A stretch of DNA of 64,000 bases. Origin: Acidobacteriota bacterium. GTDB lineage: Bacteria; Acidobacteriota; Blastocatellia; RBC074. The position numbers and the translations under genes were made by a program. The notes beneath the pieces were generated by a model. It saw only the letters and a list, made by a program, of their open reading frames with translations, had not been told where the DNA came from and did no database searches. This document shows, piece after piece, positions 35,519 through 48,100 of the stretch. Numbering within the stretch: the stretch's first letter is position 1; each line of letters opens with the position of its first letter. The stretch spans positions 42,472 to 106,471 of the forward strand of contig JAFDVI010000021.1 in the NCBI GenBank assembly GCA_018269055.1, in the 5' to 3' direction.

Positions 35519-35734
35519 CTGATAAAGTGGTTTCGGATTCGACAAGTAGCTTTGGCGATATGGCTATTGATTTTGGTAACAGTCAATACCTCACTGGGAT
35601 TAGTTTGCGCCATTTGCACGCAACTTGATGTTACTGGCAATGATAACGTATGGATTGGTTATTCGCAGGTTTGCCTGAGCGTCAACAGCATTGCGTTATC
35701 ATTTCAGAGTCCGCAAATTCATTTCAATGCATGA
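35519..35734 (+). pseudogene. Signal-peptide-like ORF without a normal start codon
   Basis: The open frame from just after 35491 to the TGA at 35732-35734 encodes a good export signal (IKWFRIRQVALAIWLLILVT, then a small-residue region) and about 35 further residues with CAICTQ and VCLSV. No ATG or GTG is in frame before the hydrophobic core; possible starts are CTG 35519 or TTG 35552, neither with a good ribosome site. It may be a remnant of a small exported protein or use an unusual start. Confidence 0.25.
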
Positions 35735-35802
35735 AGCTTCAGGAGTTCGCACCAGTGTGTGTGTACCTGTTACGGCGACTCAGCTTTAACAGTTACTTAT
35801 AG

Positions 35803-35843
35803 ACAGGGATCTCGGTCTCGCATTGGGAGGTCCCTGTATTTTT
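35803..35843 (+). terminator. Rho-independent terminator
   Basis: The ten-base arms ACAGGGATCT (35803-35812) and AGGTCCCTGT (35828-35837) pair with one G-T wobble around a 15-base loop and are followed by ATTTTT. It would end transcripts of the small exported genes and separate them from the giant gene. Confidence 0.6.
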
Positions 35844-36093
35844 CCAAGCCTGGAAAATTTGCGCCCTCACGTTTGGCGCAGACGATAACGGTCCAAACTT
35901 CTAAAGAATGCTTCTAACTCCCACTTAGCTCGCTGCCGGGAATACCGACCGGCAGGTTAGTGATTTGTTACCGCCTGGAAAAATTTGCGGGGCTAATTTT
36001 AGCTCCGGTCGGGATTCGTGTTGCCTCTTCCCACTCAAATGGAAAGAAGAAGTGGTTGAGTGTCGCACCACTGATCCCGGCGCTTTTAATGGC

Positions 36094-36099
36094 AAAGGA
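36094..36099 (+). promoter_or_regulatory. Ribosome-binding site that sets the giant-gene start
   Basis: AAAGGA with a 7-base spacer to ATG 36107. Upstream in-frame starts (35960, 36089) have no comparable site, and the extra residues they would add look non-coding. Confidence 0.6.
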
Positions 36100-36106
36100 A
36101 TCGAAC

Positions 36107-39100
36107 ATGCAAACTACACACAAGCCAACCAACGCTATAAAGACAATTGTTTGTGCCTTATTGACAGTCATTGTTCAACCATGGTTTCGCAAGGAGCGAA
36201 TCGCTGACCGGCAGATGCAGTCATTGGCGACGACGAAATCGCTTCCATCGCTACGGAGTGAAAGTCCGCAGCTATTGCGGCGAATTATCGCTATCGGGGG
36301 CGCAGTGTGTCTGTTTGTCCTTCTTATTGTTTTTACGTTCAATATAGGAGGGATCGCGAGTGAAACGAAGCAGTTACTGGTAGGATACGGAACCTCCCCC
36401 GGCGCGTTTAGCACTTATCTCAATCGAATTGCGCCGAAATGGTTTCCGATTTATACGCCGATGATGACGCCGTCCGGCCCGGGCGGCATCGGGTCGAACC
36501 TTTCGCTGTGGCTGCGGGCCGATTCGGGCGTAGTCGGCGCGACGAAAGTTTCGCAATGGGGCGACCAAAGCCCGAACGGCAATAACGCCGTGCAGGGCAT
36601 TGCGGCCAACCAGGCCACGTTTCAGGCCAACGGCATCAACTTTAATCCTGCGCTGCAGTTCGACGGCGTAGGCGATAACTACAGCCTTAACATCGGCGCA
36701 TCACTGCTTCCCACCGCCACCAATCCGCGCACGGTGATCGCAGTAGCCCAATCACAGCAGACAGCCGGCTTTCGGTATATCATCGGCTACGGGATCAACG
36801 CGGGGAACCAGACGACTCAACTGGGGCAATTGGGAGCGGATTTAAGGTGGGATGGATGGGCGTCGGCAATCTCCAGCACCAACTATTGGGGACAAGGGCA
36901 GGGCGCGCGCCTGGCGCTGGGCACATTTAATGGCAGTCAGGCACAACTGTTTGGTGAGGGAACGACGCTCGCGGGACCGACCAACCTGGCCTGGAATACT
37001 GGGAACTATCGCGCCTTTATCGGCTCGAATTCAGCCTCGCCATCGTATGAATTCTGGCAAGGGCCCATCTCCGAAATCATCGTTTACAGCACTGTGCTCT
37101 CGAACTCGGCGCGGAATCAGGCGGAATCATACCTGGCGCTGAAATACGGCATCACACTCAATCAATCAGCGCCGACCAATTACACGGCCAGCGATGGCGC
37201 TGTGGTTTGGAGCGGGTCGGGCAATTCCGGCTACAAGACGGACATCGCCGGCATCGGGCGCGACGATGCTTCGGGCCTGAACCAGAAACAGTCGGGCAGC
37301 GTCAACGCGGGGAACATCCTGACCATCGGCCATGGCGTGATTGCCGCGACCAACGCGGCCAACGCGAACAATTTCTCCGCCGACAAAAGTTTTTTGATTT
37401 GGGGGCATGACAACGCCAGCGTCGCGCAGTCAGTCGCCGTCACGGGCGCTTCGCCGTCCTTGACGCGTATGGCGCGCATCTGGAAGGTGCAAGAGATGGG
37501 CACGGTCGGCAACGTCGTCGTGCGCATTCCGGCGGCGAACCTCACCGACAGTGTGCCGACGCTCATCCGCAGCACCGATACGACATTCAACAGCAGCGAC
37601 ACTCTGGTCCCAATGACGCTGGTGGCGGGAAACTATGAAGCGACGATTGATTTCGCCAACGGCGACTTCTTTACGTTTGCCTCCGCCGTCGGCGCGCCGG
37701 GCGGAGTGGCGACCAACCTGCAAGCCTGGTTCAAGGCGGATGCCGGCATCAGCGTCGGCGACGGACAATCGGTCGGCCAGTGGAACAATCTGGCAAATTC
37801 CGGCTACAACCTGACACAGGCGGCTGCCGGCCAGCAGCCGATCTATTATTCGACCACGCCGTACAAACTGGTCAACTTCAATCCGGCGCTGTTTTTCGAT
37901 GGCGCAAATGATTTCTTGAACAACACGACGCGGTTGTTTCCCAACAGCTCGGCCTTCACGGGAATCGTCGTTTCGGTTGATCAGGAAGGCAACGTGGGCA
38001 GGATACGCGCGCCGTTTGCAATTGGAACTTCGGGCGATAATCCCGCTTTCGATTTTCAGACGGACGGCGTCAGCCCGCACGGCTGGAATCCGTATATGGC
38101 CGGAGGCGGCGCGGAATGGGCCGGTACGCACACGGCCAACCGATTGTTCAACGGCAACACCGGCGGGTTGAATGTGCAGCCGCAGGTGTTTGAACTCGAC
38201 TTTGGGAACACCAATGACAGCATCATCAGCCGGGTGGATGGTTTGCAGGAAACGACGGCACTGACGGCCAACAGCCAATCCGGCATTGGCGACAAGGTCT
38301 GGGTCGGAAACAGCGGCGGCGGCGAATGGTGGCAGGGGCAGGTGGCAGAGGCGATTATTTACAATCGCAAGCTGAATGCGGCGGAACTCCAACAGGTGTT
38401 CTCATACATCGCCATCAAATACGGCATTACGCTGGATGTTGATTACACCAGCGCGACCAACAATTACGACTATGTTCATTCTGCCGGTGGTTCGATCTGG
38501 GCTGGTACGACCAGCGCAGCTTACCAGCCTTACCATCACGGTGTGGCGGGTATTGGGCGTGATGACACGTCGGGTCTGAACCAGAAACAGTCGGCCAGTA
38601 ACACGATGGGCAACTTCGTGACGATCGGCAACGGCGTCATCGCCGCGACGAACGAAGCCAACACGAACAGTTTTTCCGCTGACAAAAGCTTTCTGGTTTG
38701 GGGGCACGACAACGCCGGAACCATATTGAGCACGCCTGTTAGTGGGACAAGTCTGATTCGTATTCCACGCGTTTGGAAGGTGCAGGAGACCGGCACGGTT
38801 GGGAGCGTGCGCGTGCGCGTCCCCATGGGTCTGCTGGGCACAAGCCCCACATTACTGCGTAGCGCCGACGCGACGTTCGACAATACCGACACGCAAGTGG
38901 CGATGACAGTGGTCGGAAGCCAATTTTTGGAAGCAACAATTGATTTTTCGGACGGCGATTACTTCAGCTTCGGCAGCCAGATGGCGCCAGCTCCGGTCAA
39001 CGGTGGCAACGGCTACAACTACGACGGCATTCCGGTCGGGGCGAATCCGGCGGTTCCGGTGTCGAACTGCAACACGAAACAATTTTTCGCGCATTCGCCG

Positions 39101-42100
39101 CTGGTCGAACAGGGTGTATTCAGCGGCCTTTCGAGCACCATCCAGGGCGGCCAGACCGGCAACGAAAGCACCTTCCTGGTGGACGTCAATGGCGACGGCA
39201 AGCAGGACATCATCTGGATTTATGACGCTGGCGGCGCCAATGGTAATAACGGTACCTACGTGTGGTTGGGCAACGGCGACGGCAGCTTCCAACATGCGGC
39301 CATTCGCGATACGGGCGGTTTCGACGGCGGCCCGCTGTTTGTGGGATGGACGCCAGCGGGCGGCATCACAGGGAATGAGTCCACCTTTGTTGCCGACGTG
39401 AACAACGACGGCAAGGTGGACATCGTGTGGATTTATGATGCCGGGGTCAATGCCAACGCGGGCACCTGGGTGTGGTTTGGCAACGGCGACGGCACTTTCC
39501 AGCACAAGGCCCTCATTGACCATGGCCATCAGGGCGGCGTCGGGTTCTCGAATATGGCGGCGGGCGGCGAGACCGCGAACGAATCCACCTTCCTGGCCGA
39601 TGTGAACAACGATAGCAAGCTCGATTTGATTTGGGCGTATGACTTTGGCGCAGCCGCCAACTCCGGCACGTATGTGTGGTTGGGCAACGGCGACGGCACC
39701 TGGTCGCACACGGTCATCCAGGACCACGGCCTGGCTGGCGGCGCGGGCTTTTCGTTCAGCGCGGCGGGCGGTCAGACGGCGAATGAATCCACCTTCCTGG
39801 CGGACCTGGACAAGGACGGCAACCTGGACCTGGTGTGGGTGTATGACCAGGGGCGCGGCCCCAACGCGGGCGTGTGGTGGTGGAAGGGACTTGGCGACGG
39901 TCACTTTTCGCATACAGTGAATGAAGACCACGGCTTCACCGACCCGGTATATACCTGGGGCGCAGCGGGCGGTTATACCGGCAGCGAATCAACGCGCCTG
40001 GTGGACGTGAACCGCGACGGCAACCTGGACGTCATCTGGACGTGGGACGCGGGCGGAAACACCACCGTTTCGGGAACCTACATCTGGCTGGGCAACGGGA
40101 ACGGCACCTTCAACCACGCGCCGATTGTGGATGTCGGCAGTTTTATCAACAACCGTGGCGGGGGGTATCTCGAATCCGGTATTGACGGCTCCAAGAGCAG
40201 CTTTATCGGAGACGTGAACAACGACGGCCTGCCAGACCTGGTCTGGTCTTGGGAAGGCGGCGGCGCGCAATCGGGTGCATACGTGTGGTTGGGCAAAACG
40301 ACAATGAACTGTACATCGCCGGGCGCGGTCGCTGGCGGTTTACAAGTGTGGTTGAAGGCCGATGCAGGCGCAGCGGTAGACAGCGCGAATGCTTTCACGA
40401 CCTGGCAGGATCAATCCACCAACGGGCGCGACGCCAACCTGGTGATCGGAACGCCGACGCTCGTTCCGGGAGGGATCAACTTCAATCCCCTCGTCCACTT
40501 TGACACGGGCAGTTATTTCCGATTTGGCGTAAACGCATTCGTCAACTCTTTCACGGCAGGCGAGGTTTTCGCCGTCAGCAGGACCACCTATTACAACAAT
40601 TGCAATTGCGGCAACCCGTACGATTTCGGCAGCGGTCAGCGCGCATCGCATTACACCTGGGGCAACGGGTATATCTATAATGGGTTCGGCACGAGCATGC
40701 GGCTGGGCTGGGACCCGATTACCAAAGTGATCGGCGATCCCAAGACGGGCGTATCGTCCATCACCGGCCCTCCCGTGGACCCCCGCGTTTTCAGCATCTA
40801 CGGCACTCACTCGGCGGCCAACGATTGGGGAGTGAGCTTCAACGGCATCACCGCTGCGCAAACTTCGGTCAATACCGTGAACTTCGCGCTGGCCGGCGGC
40901 CAGGAGCACGTCGGCGCGTTCAGCGGCTATGGTTGGGGCGGCGAAAGCTCGGAAATCATCCTCTACAACCGCACGTTGTCCGCAGCCGAACGGTTGCAAG
41001 TCGAATCGTATCTCGGCACGAAATACGGTATCACCGTCGGCCACGATTACATCGCCTCGGACGGCACGACCAAGTATTGGGACATGACGGCCAATTCGAC
41101 CTACCACAATGACGTGGCGGGCATCGGGCTGGACACGGGCGCAACGCTCAACCAGAAACAATCAGCCAGCATCAACGCGGGCAACTTCCTGGAAATCGGC
41201 CTCGGCACGATTGCGGCGGACAACCAATCGAACCCGAACACGTTCGCCGCCGACAAGCGCTTTATGATGTGGGGCAGTGACGCCGGATCAACGGCATTGC
41301 TGACGCCTTACGCTCCACTGGGCGCGAACTTCAACCGCATGGCGCGCGCCTGGAAAGTGCAGGAAACCGCCACGGTGGGACAAGTGTTGGTGCGCGTTCC
41401 TGCCTGGACCGGCGTGACACATATGCTGGTTGCCAGCAGCCCCAGTTTCAGCAGCGGCGTGATCGAAGTGGCGATGACGCCCGACGGCGATGGCAACATG
41501 ACGGCGTCGTTCGATTTCTCGAATGGACAATTCTTCACCTTCGGTGGAGTGCGTGTGGTGGCGCCGATGCCCGCAGCCTCCGACGGGTACGTGACGGAAG
41601 GCACGGGATCAGGCCCGAACGGATATGCCTGCCCCGCCACGCAATACTGGGCGCATTCTCCAATTGTGGATAAAGGCATGTTCACCGGCTCGGCTCCGAT
41701 TGGGAATTTCATCCAGAGCGGCGTCACTGCCAATGAAATCAGCTTGAGCGGCGATGTAAACGGCGACGGCAAAATTGACCTCATCTGGGTGTACGACGCA
41801 GGCGGCGGAGCAGCCAACTCCGGCACGTTCGTTTGGTTGAGCAACGGCAACGGCACATTCGCCCACGCGCCGATTGTGGACAAGGGACTGTTTGTCAATG
41901 GATTCTTCGGCTCAAATTACATCGAGGCCGGATTGAGCGCTGCAGAAAGCACGCATCTGGGAGACGCCAATGGCGATGGAAAGCTCGACATTATCTGGGT
42001 GTATGACGGTGGCGGCGCGCCCGCCAATTCCGGAACGGCCGTCTGGCTGGGCAACGGCGACGGTACGTGGCAACACGCGCCGATTGTTGATCGAGGCGCG

Positions 42101-45100
42101 TTCGTCGGTACGCTTCCGAGCGGCGGAACCAATTACATTCAGGGCGGCCTGACTGGCAACGAAAGCACATTCGTGATTGATACAAACGGCGACGGCAAGC
42201 TCGACATCGTCTGGGTTTACGATGGCGGCGGCGCGGCGGCAAACTCCGGCACGGCAGTCTGGCTGGGGCTTGGCAATGGCACCTGGCAGCATGCGCCGGT
42301 CGTTGACAGGGGCAATTTCCTCGGCCAGATAGCGGGCAATAACAACATCATTCAGGCTGGCGTGACAGGCAATGAAGGCACACACATGCTGGACGTGAAC
42401 ACCGACGGCATCCCGGACATCATCTGGGTCTGGGACGGCGGGGGTAACACTTCGCTGAACGGCACCTGGGTGTGGATTGGCAATGGCGACGGCACCTGGC
42501 AACACACGCCCATCATTGACACGGGGCTGTTTACCGGCGTGTTGCCCAGCGGCGGGAATAATTACGTCGAAGGCGGATTCACCGGCGGTCAAAGCACGCG
42601 CATCGCCGATGTCAACAACGATGGAAGACCCGATATCGTCTGGGTTTACGACGGTGGCGGCGCAGCAGCGAATTCCGGCACGGCGATCTGGCTGGGCAAT
42701 GGCAATGGCACCTGGCAACACGCGGTTAAAACCGACCGTGGCATGTTCACCGGCACGGCTCCGGGCAGCCCGGCCAATGTTGTCCAGGCTGGCATCAGCG
42801 GCAGCAACAGCTTTTTCCTGTTTGATGCGAACAACGACGGCGCGCTCGACATCGTTTGGTCGAACGATGCGGGCGGCGCTTCCGCGAACTCCGGCACGGC
42901 GGTCTGGTTGGCCGGTTGCGCGACGGTTTCGGGAACGGTCTTTGAAGACAAAACCGGCAACGTTCTGGCCGACGGCGATGCGGTGATTGACGACGCGACG
43001 GGCGACCAGCAGGGTCGCAACGGCGCGAATGTGTGCCTATTCCAGGATGATGGCGACGGCGTGCCCGACAGCGGAGATTCGCCGCTCGGTTGCCAACTCA
43101 CCAGCACGATGAGCGGCAGCGTCGGCGCGTATGAATTCAGCGGCGTCGCGACAGGACAAACGTACTGGGTGGCGGTGCAGGCAAGTACGGTCACGCCTTT
43201 AGGGGGTGGGACAGGTCTGTCTGAACAAACCTACAGCGGAGCAAACGGCAATTGCGGCGGCTCTTTGCTCGCTTCTGCCGGGCCGTGTTATGGCGGCAAA
43301 GGCGGCGCAACAACGGATGCTTTCGTTGGCACAGCGGCAACCTTGGCCAGCGCCGAACACTTCATCAAAGTCGGACCGATTGCAGGCAACTCTGTCGGCA
43401 ATAACTTCGGCTTCAGCTTCAACGTTGTTACCAACGTCAACAACAGCGGGCAAGGATCGCTGGCGCAGTTCATAGGCAATGCCAATACCGGCACGGGCGC
43501 GAACGCGATGCGCTTCGTCCCGGCGGTGGCGTCGAACCAGACGGTCGGTTTGAACAGTTGGTGGCAGGTCGCGCCGACGGCCGCTTTGCCGCAGATCACC
43601 GACGCGCTGACCACGATTGACGGCGCGGCGTACGACAAGACTGACGGCACGACCGCGCTCAACCCGAACAACGCCACGCTCGGCACGGGCGGGACGGTTG
43701 GGCGCAACGCGACGGCTTTGATGCAGCTCAATGGGCTGGAACTTGCGATCAGAGGCCCCGCCAATAACTCGATCGGCTTCGGCCTCGACGTGCAGGCGAG
43801 CAGCGTTACCATCCGCAAAATTGCCATCTCCGGCTTTGGCGCGAATACTAATACGACCGCAGACATTCGCGTCGGCGCCAGCACGTCCAGCACGTTCACG
43901 GGCGATTTGATCGAACTGTGCGTGGTCGGCGCGGGGGCTGGCCTCTTTGCTGATCCAGGGGCCGGATTACGCAGCACCGGCATGGGCATTTATGTCACTG
44001 GCGCTGATAATGGCATCATCCAGAACAACCTGATCGGCTTCCACAATTTCAGCGGCGTGTACGCCGGTGTCAACACTGACAACGTCAATGGCTGGCAAAT
44101 ACTCGGCAACGAGATTCGCGGCAATGCGATCACGCAAAGTGTGTTAGACGGCATCGCCAGCGCCGGTAACACCGGTGCGATCACTGTCGTTGGCAACTTG
44201 ATCACCGGCAGCGGCGGCATGGGCATTGATAATTACCTGGGCAGCGGCGGCTGGACAATCACGGACAACACAATCACCGCCAACGGCGTGCTGGGCGTCC
44301 AGACCGCCGGTATCGAATTTAGCAACACGATCAATAACACGCCGTCATTGATTCAGGACAACGTCATCACCAACAACCCCGGCGGAGGCGTATTGGTTCT
44401 GGCTGGCGCTAACTCCGACAGTGTCAAGATCAGCCAGAATCATTTTGGCAACAATGGCTCGAACGCGATTGACCTGGGTGGAGGAGTCAACGGGAATGGC
44501 GTGAGCATCAACACCAGCGCCTGCACCGCCAATGGCACGGGCGGCGCGAACGGCGATCTGGCGCGTCCGGTGCTGACAGCCTCGTCCTTGGTTGGTTCGA
44601 CGCTGACGGTCAGTGGGACGTACTGTACGACAGGCACGTATGACATCGAGTTTTACAAAGCTTCGGCCAACGGCACGACTGACCGCGGCACAGACAGTCT
44701 GGATGCGGGCGAAGGCATTTACTATTTAGGCAAACTGACCGGGCAAACGGGGGGCACGTTTACCGGTCAGCCAATCACCGTGCCGGGCGGCGCAGGTTTG
44801 ACGGTGGGCGATTCGGTCGCCGCCATCGTCATCCGCACCGACGGCGCGGCGGGAACCGTTGGCAACACCTCGGAATTCAGCGTCAATCGCACCGTCGTTT
44901 CCGGCGCGACGCTGACCAAAGCCTTTTCGCCGACCAGCATCGGACTTGGCGCAAGCAGCACGTTGACTTTCACCCTGACCAACAGCGCGGGTAATCCGCA
45001 ACAGGACGGCATCGGGTTGACCGATACCTTCCCTGTGGGTGTGACGGTTTCCTCACCCCTGTCAGTATCCAACACCTGCGGCGGCACGCTGCAAGACGAC

Positions 45101-48100
45101 ACGGGCGGCGCGCTCGCTGCAGGTGACGTGGGGATCAAGCTGGTTGGCGGCACAATTGCTTCGGGCATAGGTTCCTGCACGGTTACGGTCAACGTAACTG
45201 CGCCAGTGGGTACCTACACCAATGCCGTGGGGAACATCTCCGGGCTGGCCAACTTGAATAATGGCGTGACGCCTTCGATGCTGACGGTGCTCAATGCCGC
45301 GGACGTGTCCGTCACAAAGACCGACGGCACGGGCAGCGTGACGGCGGGCGGCACGACGACGTATACCGTCGTTTTCTCAAACGCAGGGCCAGCGCCCGCC
45401 AACGGCACGACGATCAGTGATGCCGTGCCAATGGGCGTGACCGCTTTCAACTGGACTTGCACAGCGGCAGGCGGCGCGACGTGTCCTGCCGCATCAGGCA
45501 GCGGCGCGATCAGCGCGACGGTCAACCTGCCAGCGGGCGGATCGCTGAGCTACAGCGTGATGGCCAGCATTTCGCCAGCGGCCAGCGGAACCATCGTCAA
45601 CACAGCGACCATCAGCAACTCGCTGGATACGACACCGGCCAACAACACCGCAACCGACACCGACACGGTGGGAGCCAGCTTCGATCTGGCCATCACCAAG
45701 ACCGCTTCGGCGACATTCACCGCAGGCGGCAGCGGCCAATACACCATCACGGTTTCAAACAGCGGGCCGTCCAACACAACCGGCACAACGACCGTCACCG
45801 ACACGCTGCCAGCGGCAATCACGGGGTACACAGTGAATGGCGCGACCAGCGCCGGATGGACTTGCACGGGCAGCGTTCCCAACGTGACTTGCGCCAACGC
45901 GACTTCGATTGCGCCCAGCGGCAGCAGCATCATCGTACTCGATGTAACGTTGTCGCCTTCCGCGCCGAATCCGCTTCCAGCCAATAGCGCCTCGGTCAGC
46001 AATCCGGGCGACACCACGCCAGGCAACAACTCCGCTTCGAGCGGCCCAACGCCCGTCACGCAAAACTTCAACTTGCAAATGGCCAAGACGACCGTCGGCC
46101 AGTTTGTGGCAGGCGGTTCGGGGCAATACAAGATTACTGTCACCAACGCAGGCCCATCGGATTCGACAGGCACGACAACCGTCGGCGAAGTGTTCCCAAC
46201 GGGCGTCACGGCCTACACGGTCAACGCTGGCTCGACGGCAACCTGGACTTGTTCGGGCACGATGCCGAACATCACCTGCACCAATCCGAACGTCATCGCA
46301 GCGGGCGGAACGAGCATGCTGATCTTTGACATAACGATCAGCCCGACCGCGCCGAATCCGTTGCCCGGCAATTCGGCCACGGTCAGCAATCCGAATGAAT
46401 GCCCGACCTGCACATCGGACAACGGCCCGATCACCACGCCCACAACGCCGCTCAATTCGGTGTTTGATCTGACGATCACCAAGACGCCAGTAGGTACATT
46501 TACCAAAGGCGGGAGCGGCCAATACAACATCACCATCAGCAACGCCGGTCCTTCCAATTCGACCGGCACCAATACCGTGACCGACACATTACCCGCAAAC
46601 GTGATGGCGTACGCCGTCAACGCGGGATCGAGCGGCGGCTGGTCGTGTTCCGGCACGGTGCCGAACGTCACATGCACCAACCCGAACTCGATTCCTTCGG
46701 GTGGCAGCATCACGCTGCTGCTGGACGTGACGATCTCTGCGAACGCGACCAGTCCGCTCCCCAGCAATACTGCCAGCGTCAGCAATCCCAGCGAAAATGC
46801 AGGCAACACCGGCAACAACGGCCCGGCTTCTTCGGGCACGGTGCCGCTGGCGACGAGTTTCGATCTGGCGATTGCCAAGAGCGCGTCGGCCACCTTCGTC
46901 GCGGGCAGCAGCGGCCAATACACCGTTACCATTCACAACAACGGTCCATCCAATTCCACCGGCACAACGACCGTGACGGAAACCTTGCCTGCGGGCGTGA
47001 CGGCGTATGCGGTCAACGGCGGTTCGACGGCGGGCTGGACGTGCTCTGGTTCCGTTCCGAATGTCACCTGCACCAACGCGAATTCGATTCCGACAGGCGG
47101 CGACAGCTTGTTGCTGCTGGACATCACAATTTCGGCGGGCGCAAGCAATCCGTTGCCAGCCAACACAGTTGGATTGAGCAATCCGGGCGATACCAATGCG
47201 GCCAACAACGGGCCGGTTTCGACGCCGACAACAACGCTGGCTTCCGTCTTCGATCTGATGGTGACGAAATTGGCGGTGGGCACGTTCACATCGGGCGCGG
47301 GTGGTCAATACAAGATCACCGTCACCAACAATGGCCCATCGAATTCCACTGGCACGACGACGGTGGATGAAAACTTCCCGACGGGCATCACCGGCTACAG
47401 CATCAACGCTTCGTCAACGGCGGGTTGGACGTGCACCGGCACGGTTCCCAGCGTGACCTGTACCAATCCCAATCCGATCAGTTCGGGCGGCAACAGTATG
47501 CTCGTGCTCGATGTGACGATTTCCCCCAACGCGCCCAATCCGCTCGGCGCGAACATCGTCAACGTCAGCAATCCGGCGGAATGCATGACGGGTTCCTGCC
47601 TGGCCAATAACGGGCCGGTTTCGACGCCGACCACACCGCTGGCCATGAGCTTCGACCTGACGATGACCAAGGCTGCGCAGGGCGTGTTCACCGCCGGTGG
47701 CAGCGGCCAATACAAATTCACCGTGTCCAACTCCGGCCCGTCACATTCCAGTGGCACGACAACCATCACCGACACGTTGCCAACGGATGTCACTGGTTAC
47801 AGCGTCAGCCCGATTTCCAGCCCCGGCTGGACTTGCATGGGAGCGGTTCCAAACATCACCTGCACCAACAGCAATTCGATTTTGGCGGGTGGCAACAGCA
47901 TGCTGCTGCTGGATGTGACGATTTCAGGCGCGGCTGTCAGTCCGCTTGCGGCCAACACCGCGACGGTCAGCAACCCGTCCGACGGCAATCCGGGCAACAA
48001 CGGCCCGGTCAGCAGCGGTACCACACCGCTCAATATCAACTTTGATCTTTCGGTTGCGAAAGTGGCGCAGGGCACGTTCACCGCCGGAGGCATGGGGCAA

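Larger units (their letters stand above)
35428..36106. other. Intergenic region upstream of the giant gene
   Basis: It holds the doubtful signal-peptide ORF, the second copy of GAAAGTATCACG, the terminator at 35803, and two near-copies of GCCTGGAAAATTTGCG about 125 bp apart (near 35848 and 35972) between the terminator and the giant gene. The last pair could be an operator, but no -10/-35 pair is clear. Confidence 0.5.

Noticed and set aside
35960..36106. Extension of the giant protein to an upstream start at 35960
   Set aside because: The extra 49 residues lack a ribosome site and look non-coding; AAAGGA before ATG 36107 is a better start signal.
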